Positions 1 through 10,996 of a stretch of 64,000 nucleotides of DNA are shown one piece after another; the stretch's first letter is position 1, and the number at the start of each line of letters is the position of its first letter. The notes under the pieces are model-generated. The model did not search any database. It was not told the DNA's origin and saw nothing but the letters and a program-made list of their open reading frames with translations. A program made the translations under genes and the position numbers. Source of the stretch: Hevea brasiliensis (lineage: Eukaryota > Streptophyta > Magnoliopsida > Malpighiales > Euphorbiaceae); the NCBI RefSeq assembly GCF_030052815.1, contig NC_079495.1, positions 34,715,987-34,779,986 of the forward strand. The letters run 5' to 3'.

Positions 1-89
1 ATGTAAACGGAAAAGTGAAAATGCCTTTTATTAATGAAACATGTACAAGATACATACTAAATGATATGCTCTAGGGCATACTAGTAACA
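1..89 (-). repeat. 3' LTR of copia copy 1, first 89 bp only
   Basis: The reverse complement begins TGTTACTAGTATGCCCTAG and matches the start of the copia LTRs at 10996 (minus) and 19558 (plus). The LTR continues left of the window. The adjoining bases 90-101 read as a purine-rich tract on the minus strand (TTGTGGGAGAT), the expected plus-strand priming site beside a 3' LTR. Confidence 0.9.
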
Positions 90-103
90 ATCTCCCACAA
101 GCA

Positions 104-1327
104 CTAGAGCCATTCATTACAATACCTTAGACCCATCTTCTCAAGATGTCGGTCTAACTGAGCTTGTGACAAAGGCTTAGTGAATGGATCAACTGGTTTT
201 TTCAGCTGATGTTATTTTTCTGCATGGCTATATCACCTTGCCCAACTATATCTTTGATAATGTGGTAGTGCCTTTCTATGTGTTTGGATTTCTAGTGAGA
301 CCGGGGTTTCTTATATCCAAACATCTTCTTTTGCAGCATTTTATATAGCAATATACTCGGCCTCTATAGTGAAATCTGCAGTCGTACTCTATTTGGAACT
401 CTTCCAATTAACTGCACTTCCTTTACAAATGAACACAAACCTAGAGGTAGACTTTCTATCGTTGATATCTGATTGAAAATCAGAATCAGTATAACCATCT
501 AATTGCAAGTCTCCACCTCAATATATCAAGAATAAATCCTTAGTTCTTCTCAAGTACTTAAGGATATTCTTGATAGCTATCCAGCGTTCCAAACCTGGAT
601 TGGATTGATACCTGCTAGTCAAACTAACAGCATATGCGATATCCGGCCTAGTACACAACATTGCATACATTAAACTTCCAATAGCCGAAGCATATGGAAT
701 CCTGGCCATCTTATCTCTTTCTTCAGGTGTCTTTGGAGACATCTTTTTAGAACGGTGGATACCATGTCTCACTGGTAACAATCCTCTCTTGGAATCAAGC
801 TTGTTAAACCTCTTTAACACCTTTCCAAGTATAGACTTTGGGATAAACCAATTATTCTTTTCGCTCTATCTCTATAAATGCGAATCCCAAGAATATAGGT
901 TGCCTCCCATAAGTCTTTCATGGAGAATGTATTTGACAATCATACCTTTACAGTTATCAACATACCTGTGTCATTACCCATCAATAGCATGTCATCCACA
1001 TATAAGACAAGGAAAGTGATAGCACTGTCACTAACCTTCTTATATACACATGGCTCATCCTCATTTTTGATAAAACCAAAGGATTTAATGGCTTCATCAA
1101 AATGGATATTCTAACTCCTCGAAGCTTGTTTCAACCCATAAATGGATTGTTTTAGCTTGCATACCTTGGAACCATCTTGGGATTCAAAACCCCTAGATTG
1201 TTCCATGAAAATGTTTTCTTCAATATATCCATTGAGAAAAGCTGTTTTGACATCCATCTGCCAAATCTCATAATCATAGTATGAAGCTATTGCTAATAGA
1301 ATCCTAATTGATTTAAGCATGGGAACA
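104..1327 (-). pseudogene. Copia 1 polyprotein, C-terminal part: RT and RNase H (broken)
   Basis: This is the downstream half of the copia pol gene, separated from the rest by the solo LTR. Reading leftward it holds the RT segment MLKSIRILLAIA, the YVDD catalytic box followed by MLLMGND near 975-1010, and RNase H with TRPDIAYAVS and YTDSDFQSD. The family copies the element RNA into DNA (RT) and removes the RNA strand (RNase H) in cytoplasmic virus-like particles. In-frame stops and frameshifts lie near 517, 820 and 1111. Part of RNase H around 180-340 is missing or scrambled relative to copia 2. The end is set by the TAG aligned with the stop of copia 2. Confidence 0.85.
1323..1327. repeat. 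Left target-site duplication of solo LTR (GAACA)
   Basis: GAACA precedes the solo LTR and GAATA (4981-4985) follows it. Four of five bases agree, so this is a decayed 5-bp duplication. Copia 2 at the same site has an uninterrupted RT gene, which confirms an insertion. Confidence 0.7.
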
Positions 1328-1871
1328 TGTAACACCCCTATTTGTATAGCCTGGTATATTTCACTGTTCCGGTGACCGGTGTTGGTCCGGACAATTAAGG
1401 GGATTACAACCATACTTAAGACAACTAGAGAAGCCATAAACACAAATAATTAGTAATTGTCAATTAGTTAAGTATAAATAAGAAAAACAGAACATAAGAA
1501 GTTAAACGAGCCGAGAGTTACAGCGATGGGTGACCTTCTCGGGAACGACTGCGAAGTTGATTTAAACTCAAATTTCGAACTGTAAAATGTGACGCCGCAG
1601 TCCTTAGAACCATTACGAACACAGTGGAAAAGAGAAAATCATGAAAAATAATTGTTAAGCCAGTCAAATAATTAGGTCAGAGATTCGGAAGAAATATTGA
1701 ATTATTTGCAAACCGGGTTGAACTAGAGAGGGGCAATTTGGTCAATTGACCCCGAGAGCTGACTCCTGACCTAACTGTCAAATAAAATCAGAGAAAAGAA
1801 AATTTCAGAGTCAGGAATTAAATTAAAGAACTAATAAAAAAAAGAAGAGAAAATGAAAATGGTGTAGGGAG

Positions 1872-1904
1872 ATGACATCATGCATGACATCATGCATGAT
1901 GCCA
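1872..1904 (+). promoter_or_regulatory. ATGACATCA / TGATGCCAT repeated dyad in U3 of solo LTR
   Basis: Tandem ATGACATCATGC, ATGACATCATGC and ATGATGCCAT. The core TGACATCA differs by one base from the TGACGTCA type of site bound by plant bZIP factors. The same dyad sits at the equivalent place in every other gypsy LTR here. A regulatory role is inferred. Confidence 0.45.
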
Positions 1905-4264
1905 TAAATGTTATAATTAATAAATTAAATTAAATTGAATTATGGTCTTCCTAAGACATAAAAGAAAGAAAAGAAAAGAAAAAAAAAAAACAAAAGTCCT
2001 TTCTCATGTGTTGCCGCCTCACTCTCCTCTCCCTCATATCACCATGAATGAAAGTCCATTAAAACTTGTTTCAAGCTTTTAAATCCCCCATTAAACACTA
2101 AGTTCTTCCCCAATCACTCCATAAAACCTTATTTCCTTCCCTTGAGAAAGAAATTTAGCAAGAAAGAAAGAAGAAAAGAGAAGAAAAACTGAAGATTGAA
2201 TATCAAAGTTGAGGTAAGCACCCTAATTTAAAAACTTGAGATTTATTAGTTGTGTTGTAGCTTAAAGTAACTTAGAAACTAAAGAAATGAAATGAAACTA
2301 ATCGTTGAAGGACCAAACTGAAATTTCGGCCAGCATGTGTATGGGGACATATTTGCATGGTTTGATGGATTTGAATTAGTATATGAACCTTAATTAGTTG
2401 AGTGATGATAGTTAAAAGCATTGAATTGGTTAAATGTAACAATTAGAGTGAATTAGGGTTTTGGACATTATGGTTTAGAGACCAAAAAAGTGAGAAACTT
2501 GTAAATTATGTCTTGGACCTAATTTGAAGTGAGAAATGGTTAATGGTGACCAAATGAAGTGTGTTGGAATGGTTTGAGTTAAGGCCAAATTCAGATTGAG
2601 TATGGTCATACTGCTGGCAGCATGACCAAGTTACCTTTGAAGGACCAAAAATGAAATTTTACAAGTCCAATTGGTATGAGACCAATTGGGAATGAAAATA
2701 GACACTAAATGACACAATTTTCATTTAGGAAGGATGCCCAAAAAGTGACCAAAACCTAGTGAACCAATTGACCAAACTTGGAAAATCTCAGTCTATCCCT
2801 ATACAAACTGACCAAATGAATAGTGTTTGTTCATTTGGCCATAACTTGAGCTAGGCAGGTCTAAATGACCTGAAATTTTACCAGTGGATATTTTAGATAT
2901 AGAACTAAAACTTTCATGAAGAACACAAACCCAAATTATGCCATTAACCAAGTCATTTGGCTACCCAAATTTGGTGACCTAAAACTGCCAGAATCAAAAT
3001 TTGCCCAGAAAACTGGGTTGAGTCCAATCCGGCAGCCATGGTTCAAATGGCTATAACTTGAGCTACAAAGCTCCAATTGGAGCGATTCGAAAAGGAAAAT
3101 AAACTTAAGATAATAGGAAACATTTTCTATGAAGAAAGTTTTGCCAAGTTCCAACAGTAAAATAACCAATGGAACAGTGCAACTTAAGACACCAAAATTG
3201 AAAATTTGCAAATTTGCCTAAAGACTTAGAATTTGAGTAAACAACCAAAACCAACAAATTTAGTGACCAAAATGTGGTATGTGGGTGAAGTTGGAATTCC
3301 CATACCTATTAGGCTTTAGAAAGTCAACAAATTGACTTGAATAGTAACTCTAAAATGAAAATTTCCAAGAATGTTAGTTTAAGCATATTTGGGCTAGAAT
3401 TAAGTATTTATGAATTAATTATTGGATTTACTGTGAAATAAGATACTGAAACACTATAAATGTTTTGTTTCAGCTGAAAAAGAGCCAAAAGGTATAAGGG
3501 ACTGAGTCAAGGCCTAGAGGCAACTCACGTCAGGTTTGTGCACAAAAATTTTTAAAGTATAGTTTTCATAATGGAAATTGATTTGTTATACATTGTGAAT
3601 GTGTTTGTTCATTATGAATTTTGAGAATGTTGTGTTGCCTATTTTACAATGGAAATTTATAATGAAAATTTATTTATTGATTTCTATGAAATATTTGAAC
3701 AATATGGTTTTGAATTTAGTTATGGCTTTGAAAATCTTATTTGAAAAATAGTGTGTTGCCTACTTTGTAAATGAAAAGTTTGGAATGAAATATGATTTGT
3801 GAATTGTATGAAATATTCGAATAACTTGATTTAAATTGTTTTTAATTCACACTTGGCATGGCAATACTAATATGTTCCTCCTCCACTTGTGGGGTGAGTA
3901 TGATATTTGATCACTTTCCTCCCTCTCTGGCTTTCCAGTCTGAGGGGCGAGTTTGGATGAGTACTCATTAGCTAGCTAGCACCTCCCTCATTGATTTCGA
4001 TTAGTGGGGTGAGTATGCCTTGTTATGATGTACACACGACATATTCGAAAATTTTGTGTCATGGCCTAAGTTGTGTTATTGTTTGGCAACACTATGTTTG
4101 TTAAATTGTTTGATCAAGTTGTGCTATATTAAGCTTTGAAAATTATGATTTGTTATAAATGTGATTTGAGAAAAAAAAATTGTGAAATGTGATTATGAGA
4201 TTTTTGAATGATGATTTGTTCATAAATGTTTTATATTTTGCATTTTATGCTTTATTGTGCACCA

Positions 4265-4307
4265 CTGAGTATTTATATACTCAGCGATAGCTTTAACTTG
4301 CTGTCGC
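4265..4307 (+). other. Paired R-region hairpins of solo LTR
   Basis: Hairpin 1 pairs CTGAGTAT (4265-4272) with ATACTCAG (4277-4284) around a TTAT loop. Hairpin 2 pairs CGATAGC (4285-4291) with GCTGTCG (4300-4306), with one G-U pair. TATA-like TTTATATTTT lies about 30 bp upstream of the CACCACT that precedes hairpin 1. The predicted transcript would therefore start here. Confidence 0.6.
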
Positions 4308-4980
4308 AGATAGAGAAAAGGACATAGCAGTAGAGTGAGCTGTTACAGTTAGAGAGGAGCACAATTGAAGAATTTTTGTAGGGGTATTTGTCTATACCCT
4401 GGTAGTTTAGTTTGATGTAAATATGATAGTATGAATATGTATCTCTGTAATTTGAATAGTTGTACAGATAAAATTGTAATAATATTATTTTTGAGATTTT
4501 GCATCTATAAATTAACTTATGATTGTAAATTAATGATTTAAAATGCAATATGCATGAGTTATGAAATGTTTTGAGATATTAATTCTTGATTTGAAATTTG
4601 GATTTTGAATGGAAGTGTTGTTATTTCTGTTGATTTGAAGTTTGGTGGTTGTAAATAGAGTTGTGATTAAGAAATATATTAGGAGTGTTTCTATTTTCAG
4701 GTTTTGAAGAACTGTTTTCTCAAAACACAGACGGCACTCTACCGAAATTTTTGTAAAAATTGCGGAGATTTTAAATATCCAAAAATTTGATTTATGTTTA
4801 AACTCTAAATAAAGGTTTTTAAAATCTAAAAAAAAATTTTACCCACCAATTCTAAAATGAACGAAAATTGTTTTAAAATCCCTTGTAGTATGTTTAATGG
4901 GTTACCGGTAGGTGAAGTACGGTAATTCATTAGGTATACTACGGGAACATGTTACATCTTATGAGGAGTAGGGTGTGACA

Positions 4981-7203
4981 GAATAGGAGAGAAAGTCTCC
5001 TCATAGTCGATTCCTTGCCTTTGGCGAAATCCTTTCGCTACTAGCCTTGCCTTATAGGTCTCTACCTTTCCTTTAAAACCAATTTTCTTTTTGAAAACCC
5101 ATTTGTTCCTTATAGGTACAATACCTTCAGGTGGGTCAGCAAGATCCCAAACTTGATTCTTATACATGGAATCAATTTCGAATTTCATAGCAACAATCCA
5201 TTTTGAAGAGTCTATATCTGATATAGCTTCTTAATAGGTGAGTGGATCATCTCCATGATCTACTTCTTCATGAGTAGACAACTCTTGTTCTTCTTCATGA
5301 AGGAAACCAAATCTCACTGGTGGGTGAGATACCTTGATTGTTCTATGAGGAACAGCTGTAGATGTTTCATCAATGGGTGTAGGTTGACTAGAAGGATCTA
5401 TATCCATCTGATCTGTTGGTTGGTCAGAATTCTCCAATTCCAACTCTATTTGCCTTCCTTTGCCTCCTTCTTGAACAAACTGTTGTTCAAGAAATGTGGC
5501 ATCTCTACTTATCACAACCTTTTGTGAAGTAGGCAAATAAAAATAATATCCAAAATTATCTTTTGGATATCCAACAAATCGACCTTTTTCTGATCTGGTT
5601 TCCAATTTATCAGTGTTCAGCTTGTTGATATAAGCTGGACAACCCCAAATCTTAACATGCTTGAGACTTGGTTTTCTTCCATGCCATATCTCATAAGGTG
5701 TGGAAGAAACTAATTTTGATGGAATCCTATTCAGAATATACAAAGCTGATTCTAATGCAAATCCCCAAAAGGAGATTGGCATATCAGTATAGCTCATCAT
5801 ACTACGTACCATATCCAATAGGGTATGATTTCTCCTTTCAGATACACCATTCAGTTGTGGCGTTCTTGGAGGAGTCAGCTGGGAAACAATGCCGTGCTCT
5901 CTCAAGTATTCATCAAATTCAGTACTCAAATATTCACCTCCACGATCTGATCGAAGAGCTTTAATACTCTTTCCTGTTTGATTTTCTATTTCTGATTTAA
6001 ATTCTTTAAAGTTTTCAAAGGATTCATATTTGTATTTCATCAAATGCAAATACCCAAACCTTGATTTATCAACATTATAGGTAATAAAGTAATGAAATCC
6101 GCCTCTAGCCATTTCCTTAAATGGACCACATACATAACTATGTATTAGATCCAAAATATTTTCAGCTCTTAGCCCTTGTCCAACAAAGGGTGATCTAGTC
6201 ATTTTGCCCTGAAGACAAGATTCATAAGTTGGAGTAGGCTCAGAGCCCAATGAGGATAAAATCCCCATTTTCTTCAGTTTTGTAATCCTATCTTCTACAA
6301 CAGGACATAACCTTAAGTGCCAAATATATTTTGAACTTGAGTTGATTTTCACTATAGCATTGCATTCTTTTAGATTGCTATACTCTGGACAGTTCCTATT
6401 CTAGTGCCCATCCTTCTGGCTATGAAAACACTTTCCTTTGCCTTCATCAGCTTTAGTCTTCCTTTTCTGTTTAGCTATTTTCTTAGAATGACCAGGAATC
6501 TGAGGTTTCTTTTTCTTATCGCCCTTCTTCTTATTGGACTTTCCAGCAGAAGAAGATGCAATCAATGCTACCTCTTTTCCTTTATTGCCTGGCATATTCT
6601 TTTGGGCAATAACCAGCATGTTGAGTAAACTAGCTAAGGTGCATTCCTGTTTAGTCATATGGAAATTTGTTACAAAATTCCCAAAAGACTCAGGAAGGGA
6701 CTGAAGGATCAAATTCGTGTGTAGTTGGAAATCCATGTTGAAGTCAAGATGTTCCAACTGCTCAATCAGCCGAATCATCTTGTGGACATGATCCCCAACA
6801 TTCTGTCCTTCAGACATCCTCATGCGGAACAGCTGTCTAGATATCTCATACCTAGCATTCCTGCTGTGCTCAACATATAACTCTTTTGTAGGTGAAGGAG
6901 GATCTCACTCGCACTTTGCATGTTCTCATGCTGCTTCTGTAACTCATTACTCATGGAAGCAAGCATGTAACACTTAGCTCTAATATCATGCTCCTTCTAC
7001 TTGTCCAAAGTTTCATGTTCCTCAGGAGTGGCCTCTGGAGGTAAGGGACCAGGAACATTTGAATCTAGATCATATCCTATATGTTCAAGGTTCAGGACAA
7101 GTTTCAAATTTCTTAGCCAATCAGAGAGATTAGGTCCTATCAACCTATTGCAATCAAGTATGCTTGTAAGGATATTGGATGGTGGTGGTTGTTCTGTGCT
7201 CAT
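4981..7203 (-). pseudogene. Copia 1 polyprotein, N-terminal part: gag, integrase, start of RT (broken)
   Basis: The start at 7203 is the conserved MSTEQPPPSNIL. Gag runs to about 6390 and ends in a damaged zinc knuckle (second Cys changed to Ser in CFHSQKDGH). Breaks include a stop at 6997-6999 (DKW to DK-stop) and a frameshift near 6890. At about 6384 the sequence jumps from the residues after the knuckle to SSSKYIWHL of integrase, so the protease is lost. Integrase (6352-5231) keeps the second Asp (SDRGGEY) and the Glu (VSERRNH). The first catalytic Asp is Tyr (HSYVCGP, codon 6134-6136), and the zinc-finger His is Pro (RLCPV). RT begins near 5188 and is cut at 4981. Confidence 0.88.
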
Positions 7204-7404
7204 TATTATCAGAAAATTAAGTTCAGAAAATAACCAGATTAATTAGTAAATGTATCATGTAATTAACCAAAATGATTATGGTCTTTTAATCAAATTGGTC
7301 CTCCCACTAACTTAGCGAATCCTACACTTCCAAAGTAGAAAATGGAAATCCTAGTTGGATGGATTTCTAGTGGGTGATTGAATTCTTATAATTCTATTGA
7401 TCAT

Positions 7405-7617
7405 CCTCAGGTACATCCATTATTGGAATTACAATAAACTATAAGTGAGCAACTCCTTGCCCATCACATCTTATATGAGGTTCAATCCTTTACCTAGCCC
7501 CTAATGCTCAAAATCTCAGGTACATCCATTATTGACTTATCTTGCATTAGTTAAGTTGATCCCATTGAGCAGGTAATTATACAAAAAATTTTAATGTCCT
7601 CAGGTACATCCAATATT
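7405..7617 (-). repeat. Three dispersed 20-bp repeats in copia 1 leader
   Basis: On the minus strand the unit is close to AATAATGGATGTACCTGAGG, at 7598-7617, 7514-7533 and 7405-7424. The same three copies with similar spacing occur in copia 2 and 3. Confidence 0.8.
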
Positions 7618-8384
7618 AGCCACCAAACCATTTACATATTTACAACATCTCATGCTTAACAATTATTTTTAAGAAAATCTCTTAAATTAATTGCATCTTA
7701 TGCAACTATTTAAAATTTCTTAAAATAATTGCCCTAATGGAGGGCCCATGTTATAATTACTTTAATTATAGCATTTCCAACTTAATCATTTGTTTAGAAC
7801 ATTTTATGGTCATCCTAATTACTATTAAGGTCTCACTTTGTACATTATCCATTTAGCATGCATATATCATATAATTGCATACATTCCCATACATCTCATG
7901 CATTCATGGATAAGCAGTAAATATGGTATGATCATGGACTTTCTAAGGGATTCAATTCTGAGCCACCAAGAATTGAATCAGGGCATTCCTAGGTGCATTT
8001 CATTCATTCATTTTACAAGAGTTGCTGAAGGAGTACATAATCAACACTTGATCTTGAATTCCTCCCACTGGTCCCACCAATGCTCTTGACCTCCTTGAAC
8101 TTCTTGCAATCCAATATTACATAGTAATCCTTGGCATACCAAGGCGAATTTACAAGAACTTAAATGAAATTACAACCCAAAAATTATTACAAACTTAATA
8201 ATACATGCCCAAAATAAATTAAAATAAATAAATTAATTTACAATCCCAAAGAAACATAAAAGAAATAATCCAATCACATTGGTCTTTTATAGTCCATGAT
8301 CATCCATCATGCATATCACTATTTAACAATTAAATAAAACATACATACTTAAATTAAATTAAATATCTCATATTCAACTTAAAA

Positions 8385-8700
8385 ATCCAGATTTGAATAT
8401 GATTCAAATAAATTTAAAAATTCAGATTTGAATCTCATTCAAACAAATTTAAAAATTCAGATTTGAATCACATTCAAACAACCTTAAAAATTCATATTTG
8501 AATCACATTCAAACAATTTTTTAAAAATTCAGATCTGAATATTATTCAAACAACTTTAAAAATCAGATTTAAATATGATTAAAAAAATTTTAAAAATTCA
8601 GATTTGAATCACATTCAAACAGCTTTTAAAATTCAGATTTGAATCACATTCAAACAATTTTTAAAATTCTGATTTGAATCAAAATTTAATTGTGTGATTA
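8385..8700 (-). repeat. Array of about 35-bp degenerate repeats in copia 1 leader
   Basis: About nine units resembling TTTGAATGTGATTCAAA followed by TCTGAATTTTTAAA in minus-strand sense. Each unit contains a 7-bp inverted repeat (TTTGAAT/ATTCAAA) around a 3-nt centre. It matches the arrays at 14030-14390 and 21950-22290. Confidence 0.85.
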
Positions 8701-8934
8701 AAATTCTAATTAAACAATTTAATTAGACATAGAATGAGCTTTTAGATCATACAACAATTGCAAATTAAAAAGCCAAACCTTGAGCCACCCATGGAAGCCA
8801 AAATTGGCGCACAAAAGATGGTGTTCTCTTGCATGCCGCCACACATCCATTGCAACCAGCAATGGATAAATCATCTCATGATCAAAACACACAATTAAAT
8901 CGTATAATCAATAATCTAAATGGCAAATATAGTG

Positions 8935-8946
8935 GCTCTGATACCA
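8935..8946 (-). other. Primer-binding site of copia 1
   Basis: The minus strand reads TGGTATCAGAGC, complementary to the 3' end of plant initiator-Met tRNA, two bases inside the 5' LTR. Confidence 0.9.
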
Positions 8947-8948
8947 AT

Positions 8949-10996
8949 TGAAGGAACAGAAGCGTGAAGAATATAAGTTTATACAATTGAATTCAAAAAT
9001 TTTTCACCTAGGGTCACATACATTATGCAAAATTTATTTTTATCTATTTGATTTTAATGATAAACAACATATTTAAACTATTTAATACGTTTTTGGATCT
9101 GTATTTGCCATTTAAGTTTTTAAAATTAATCAGATTAATTTTAGAACCCTAGATTAAATCAAGAACAAACACACTAACCTCTTGATGCACTGCAGTATAT
9201 TTGCGCCTTTGAGGTGCGTCTTCAGGACACCAGATGTTGTCCCTCTAGCTTGTCCACACCAAGAACACCTATGACAGCCCTTGAACAGCTTCTAAAGCTT
9301 TTTCTATTATTTAGAAAATCAAGTTCTGCCTTTTAAGAGATTAAAGATGTAAACAGGACACTAGAAACAATTTCTAGTATTTTTAATTCAAGAGATTATT
9401 TGTTAATCTCTTGGAAAGATGAGAGAAAAAGATGAAGAAGAGAGAAACCTTCTTGGGTGGCAGCAACAAAGAAAGAGGCTACTGGTTGTGTTATTTTCTT
9501 TTCATAACAACACTTATATAGCTAGGTTAACACATTAAACCCTTGCCATATGTCACCCTCTGATTGGTTCTAGGTTTAATTGACCCAATCACATTGTGCC
9601 AAGCGTCAAACCTATGTTTAATCTTAATTTTAATCATCTTATATGATTAAAAGACATTTGGCAAGCTTATGTGTAATGCCATGTGTCACCATCTCATGGT
9701 GCCACATGTCACCCTATGAAATGACCAAAATGCCCCTGTGTCTTAATTTTTAGTTGTCAACCCAAAATAATTATTTCTCTTCTTCTAATCAACTTATATC
9801 AAATATAAATTAATTAATTAATCTTTATTAATTAATTTCTCATTAATTAAATTCATATTTAAACACTTTAAATATAAATTTAACTTATACTGTACATCCA
9901 ATAACCTAGATTTGGTTTCAAGTCATGCGAGGGACTTTGCAATCTAATTGCAAACCAAACCTATTTAATTAATCAATTAAACTCTTTAATTAATTAATTA
10001 AATCATATTTAATTAGGTGATAACTTGTGTATGTGTGTGACTTACTAGGCTCATCACTAATTGGCAATGAAATATGATATCAACTCTTAATATCATCAGA
10101 ACTCTTTCTCACCATAAATGATTTCCCTAAATCATTTTATGCACCTCACAGACCATGGTTAACACCTAGCATAGCATGCCATGGCCACCTAATTAGTAAT
10201 AAGGTTTACCTTAAATGAACCTATAATCATATGTTACCATGCACTAGAATCTCTCTATTACAAAATCCCAACTCAAGCTGGAGTCATGGTTTATGTCAAA
10301 CTCCATTTGCTATGAATATTATGTTCTCTTTTAATTCCAGTTCTTGATTAAAAATATTTTCTCATCAGAAACTCTTTTCTGATTTTATCTCTATTTACTT
10401 AGAAAAACATATTCCATCTTGATCAACACCTACCTCCATATATAACTAGTAGGAGCCAACACTTGCCCATATACCCATACACAGTACAAGTATGAAAGCA
10501 GTATCAAACTCAAACTACCTATATACAAGATAACTCTGCTATTTCAGGTCTAAAGATTATATGCACTGATATGATTTATGACAAAACATTGACAAGAGTA
10601 AACTCCATGTGCTTGTCATAAGTGTCACTGGTTCGGCCTACTTATCATGTATAAGTGCCTATCATGTTTGTCATATGGCATGAGACTCACCATTCCATCT
10701 TATTTATATCTCATATAAATAACTTGGGAACAAACATGAATAAAATCTTTCTAGATAAATCATGTCCTCATTATGAAGTATCCTCGATTGTGACCCTATT
10801 TATGATACTTTGTACTAGAAATACTGTCACTCATATTCTTAACAACTTAAGAATAGAATTTCTAACAAAACATCAATGGACCTTTTCTATTACACATAAA
10901 TATATTATGTAAACAGAAAAGTGGAAATGCCTTTTATTAATACAAACATGTACAAGATACATGCTAAATGATATGCTCTAGGGCATACTACTAACA
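8949..10996 (-). repeat. 5' LTR of copia copy 1, 2048 bp
   Basis: The LTR begins TGTTAGTAGTATG at 10996 and ends CCTTCA at 8949, with the PBS directly after it. A TATA box, CTATATAAG, is at 9531-9523 in minus sense. Upstream of it are several TGACA-N-TGGCA-like boxes and an ACCAATCAG CCAAT box. A possible splice donor AAGAG/GTTAGT lies in the last 250 bp. No protein gene is supported; the 85-residue open frame at 10655-10912 is antisense and is conserved only because the LTR is. Confidence 0.92.
9523..9531 (-). promoter_or_regulatory. TATA box of copia 1 5' LTR
   Basis: CTATATAAG on the minus strand, downstream of a CCAAT box and TGACA-type repeats. Transcription would run leftward into the element. 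Confidence 0.7.

Larger units (their letters stand above)
1328..4980 (+). mobile_element. Solo LTR of a gypsy family related to A, plus strand, antisense to copia 1
   Basis: The segment starts TGTAACACCCCTATTTG and ends GGGTGTGACA, the same ends as the A-family LTRs, and is 3653 bp long (A LTRs are about 3450-3470). It has no internal region, so it is what remains after LTR-LTR recombination. It is more diverged from the A LTRs at 26116-49689 than those are from each other, so it is probably older or a different subfamily. It holds the CCGG-rich 5' box (1363-1393), the ATGACATCA dyad (1872-1904), GGCCATAACTTGAGCTA modules (near 2838 and 3050), and the paired hairpins at 4265-4307. No protein gene is in it. 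Confidence 0.9.
7247..8934 (-). other. Non-coding leader of copia 1 between PBS and gag
   Basis: About 1.7 kb of AT-rich sequence with no supported gene. It holds three copies of a 20-bp repeat (7405-7424, 7514-7533, 7598-7617) and an array of about 35-bp repeats (8385-8700). The 3' splice-site-like sequence seen before gag in copia 2 and 3 is damaged here (TTCTGAAC in place of TTCTGCAG). Confidence 0.8.
1..10996 (-). mobile_element. Copia copy 1: Ty1/copia LTR retrotransposon, minus strand, left end outside window
   Basis: The element reads right to left: 5' LTR 8949-10996, primer-binding site 8935-8946, leader, gag, integrase, RT, RNase H, polypurine tract near 90-101, then the first 89 bp of the 3' LTR at the window edge. 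The order integrase before RT defines Ty1/copia; a Tork/Angela-like lineage is possible but not proven. A solo gypsy LTR (1328-4980) splits the RT gene. About 0.5 kb is missing at about 6384 relative to copia 2, removing the protease. The copy is dead. Its right flank starts at 10997 (GTTGG); the left flank lies outside the window, so the target duplication cannot be checked. Confidence 0.93.

Noticed and set aside
7838..8089. Open frame of 83 codons on plus strand, with a near-identical partner at 14669-14920 on the minus strand
   Set aside because: Both are antisense in the copia leader and match because the DNA is repeated. The equivalent region of copia 3 is not open, and no domain is recognisable.
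10655..10912. Open frame of 85 codons in the copia LTR, mirrored at 19642-19899
   Set aside because: Antisense LTR sequence without any domain; the similarity is explained by LTR copies.
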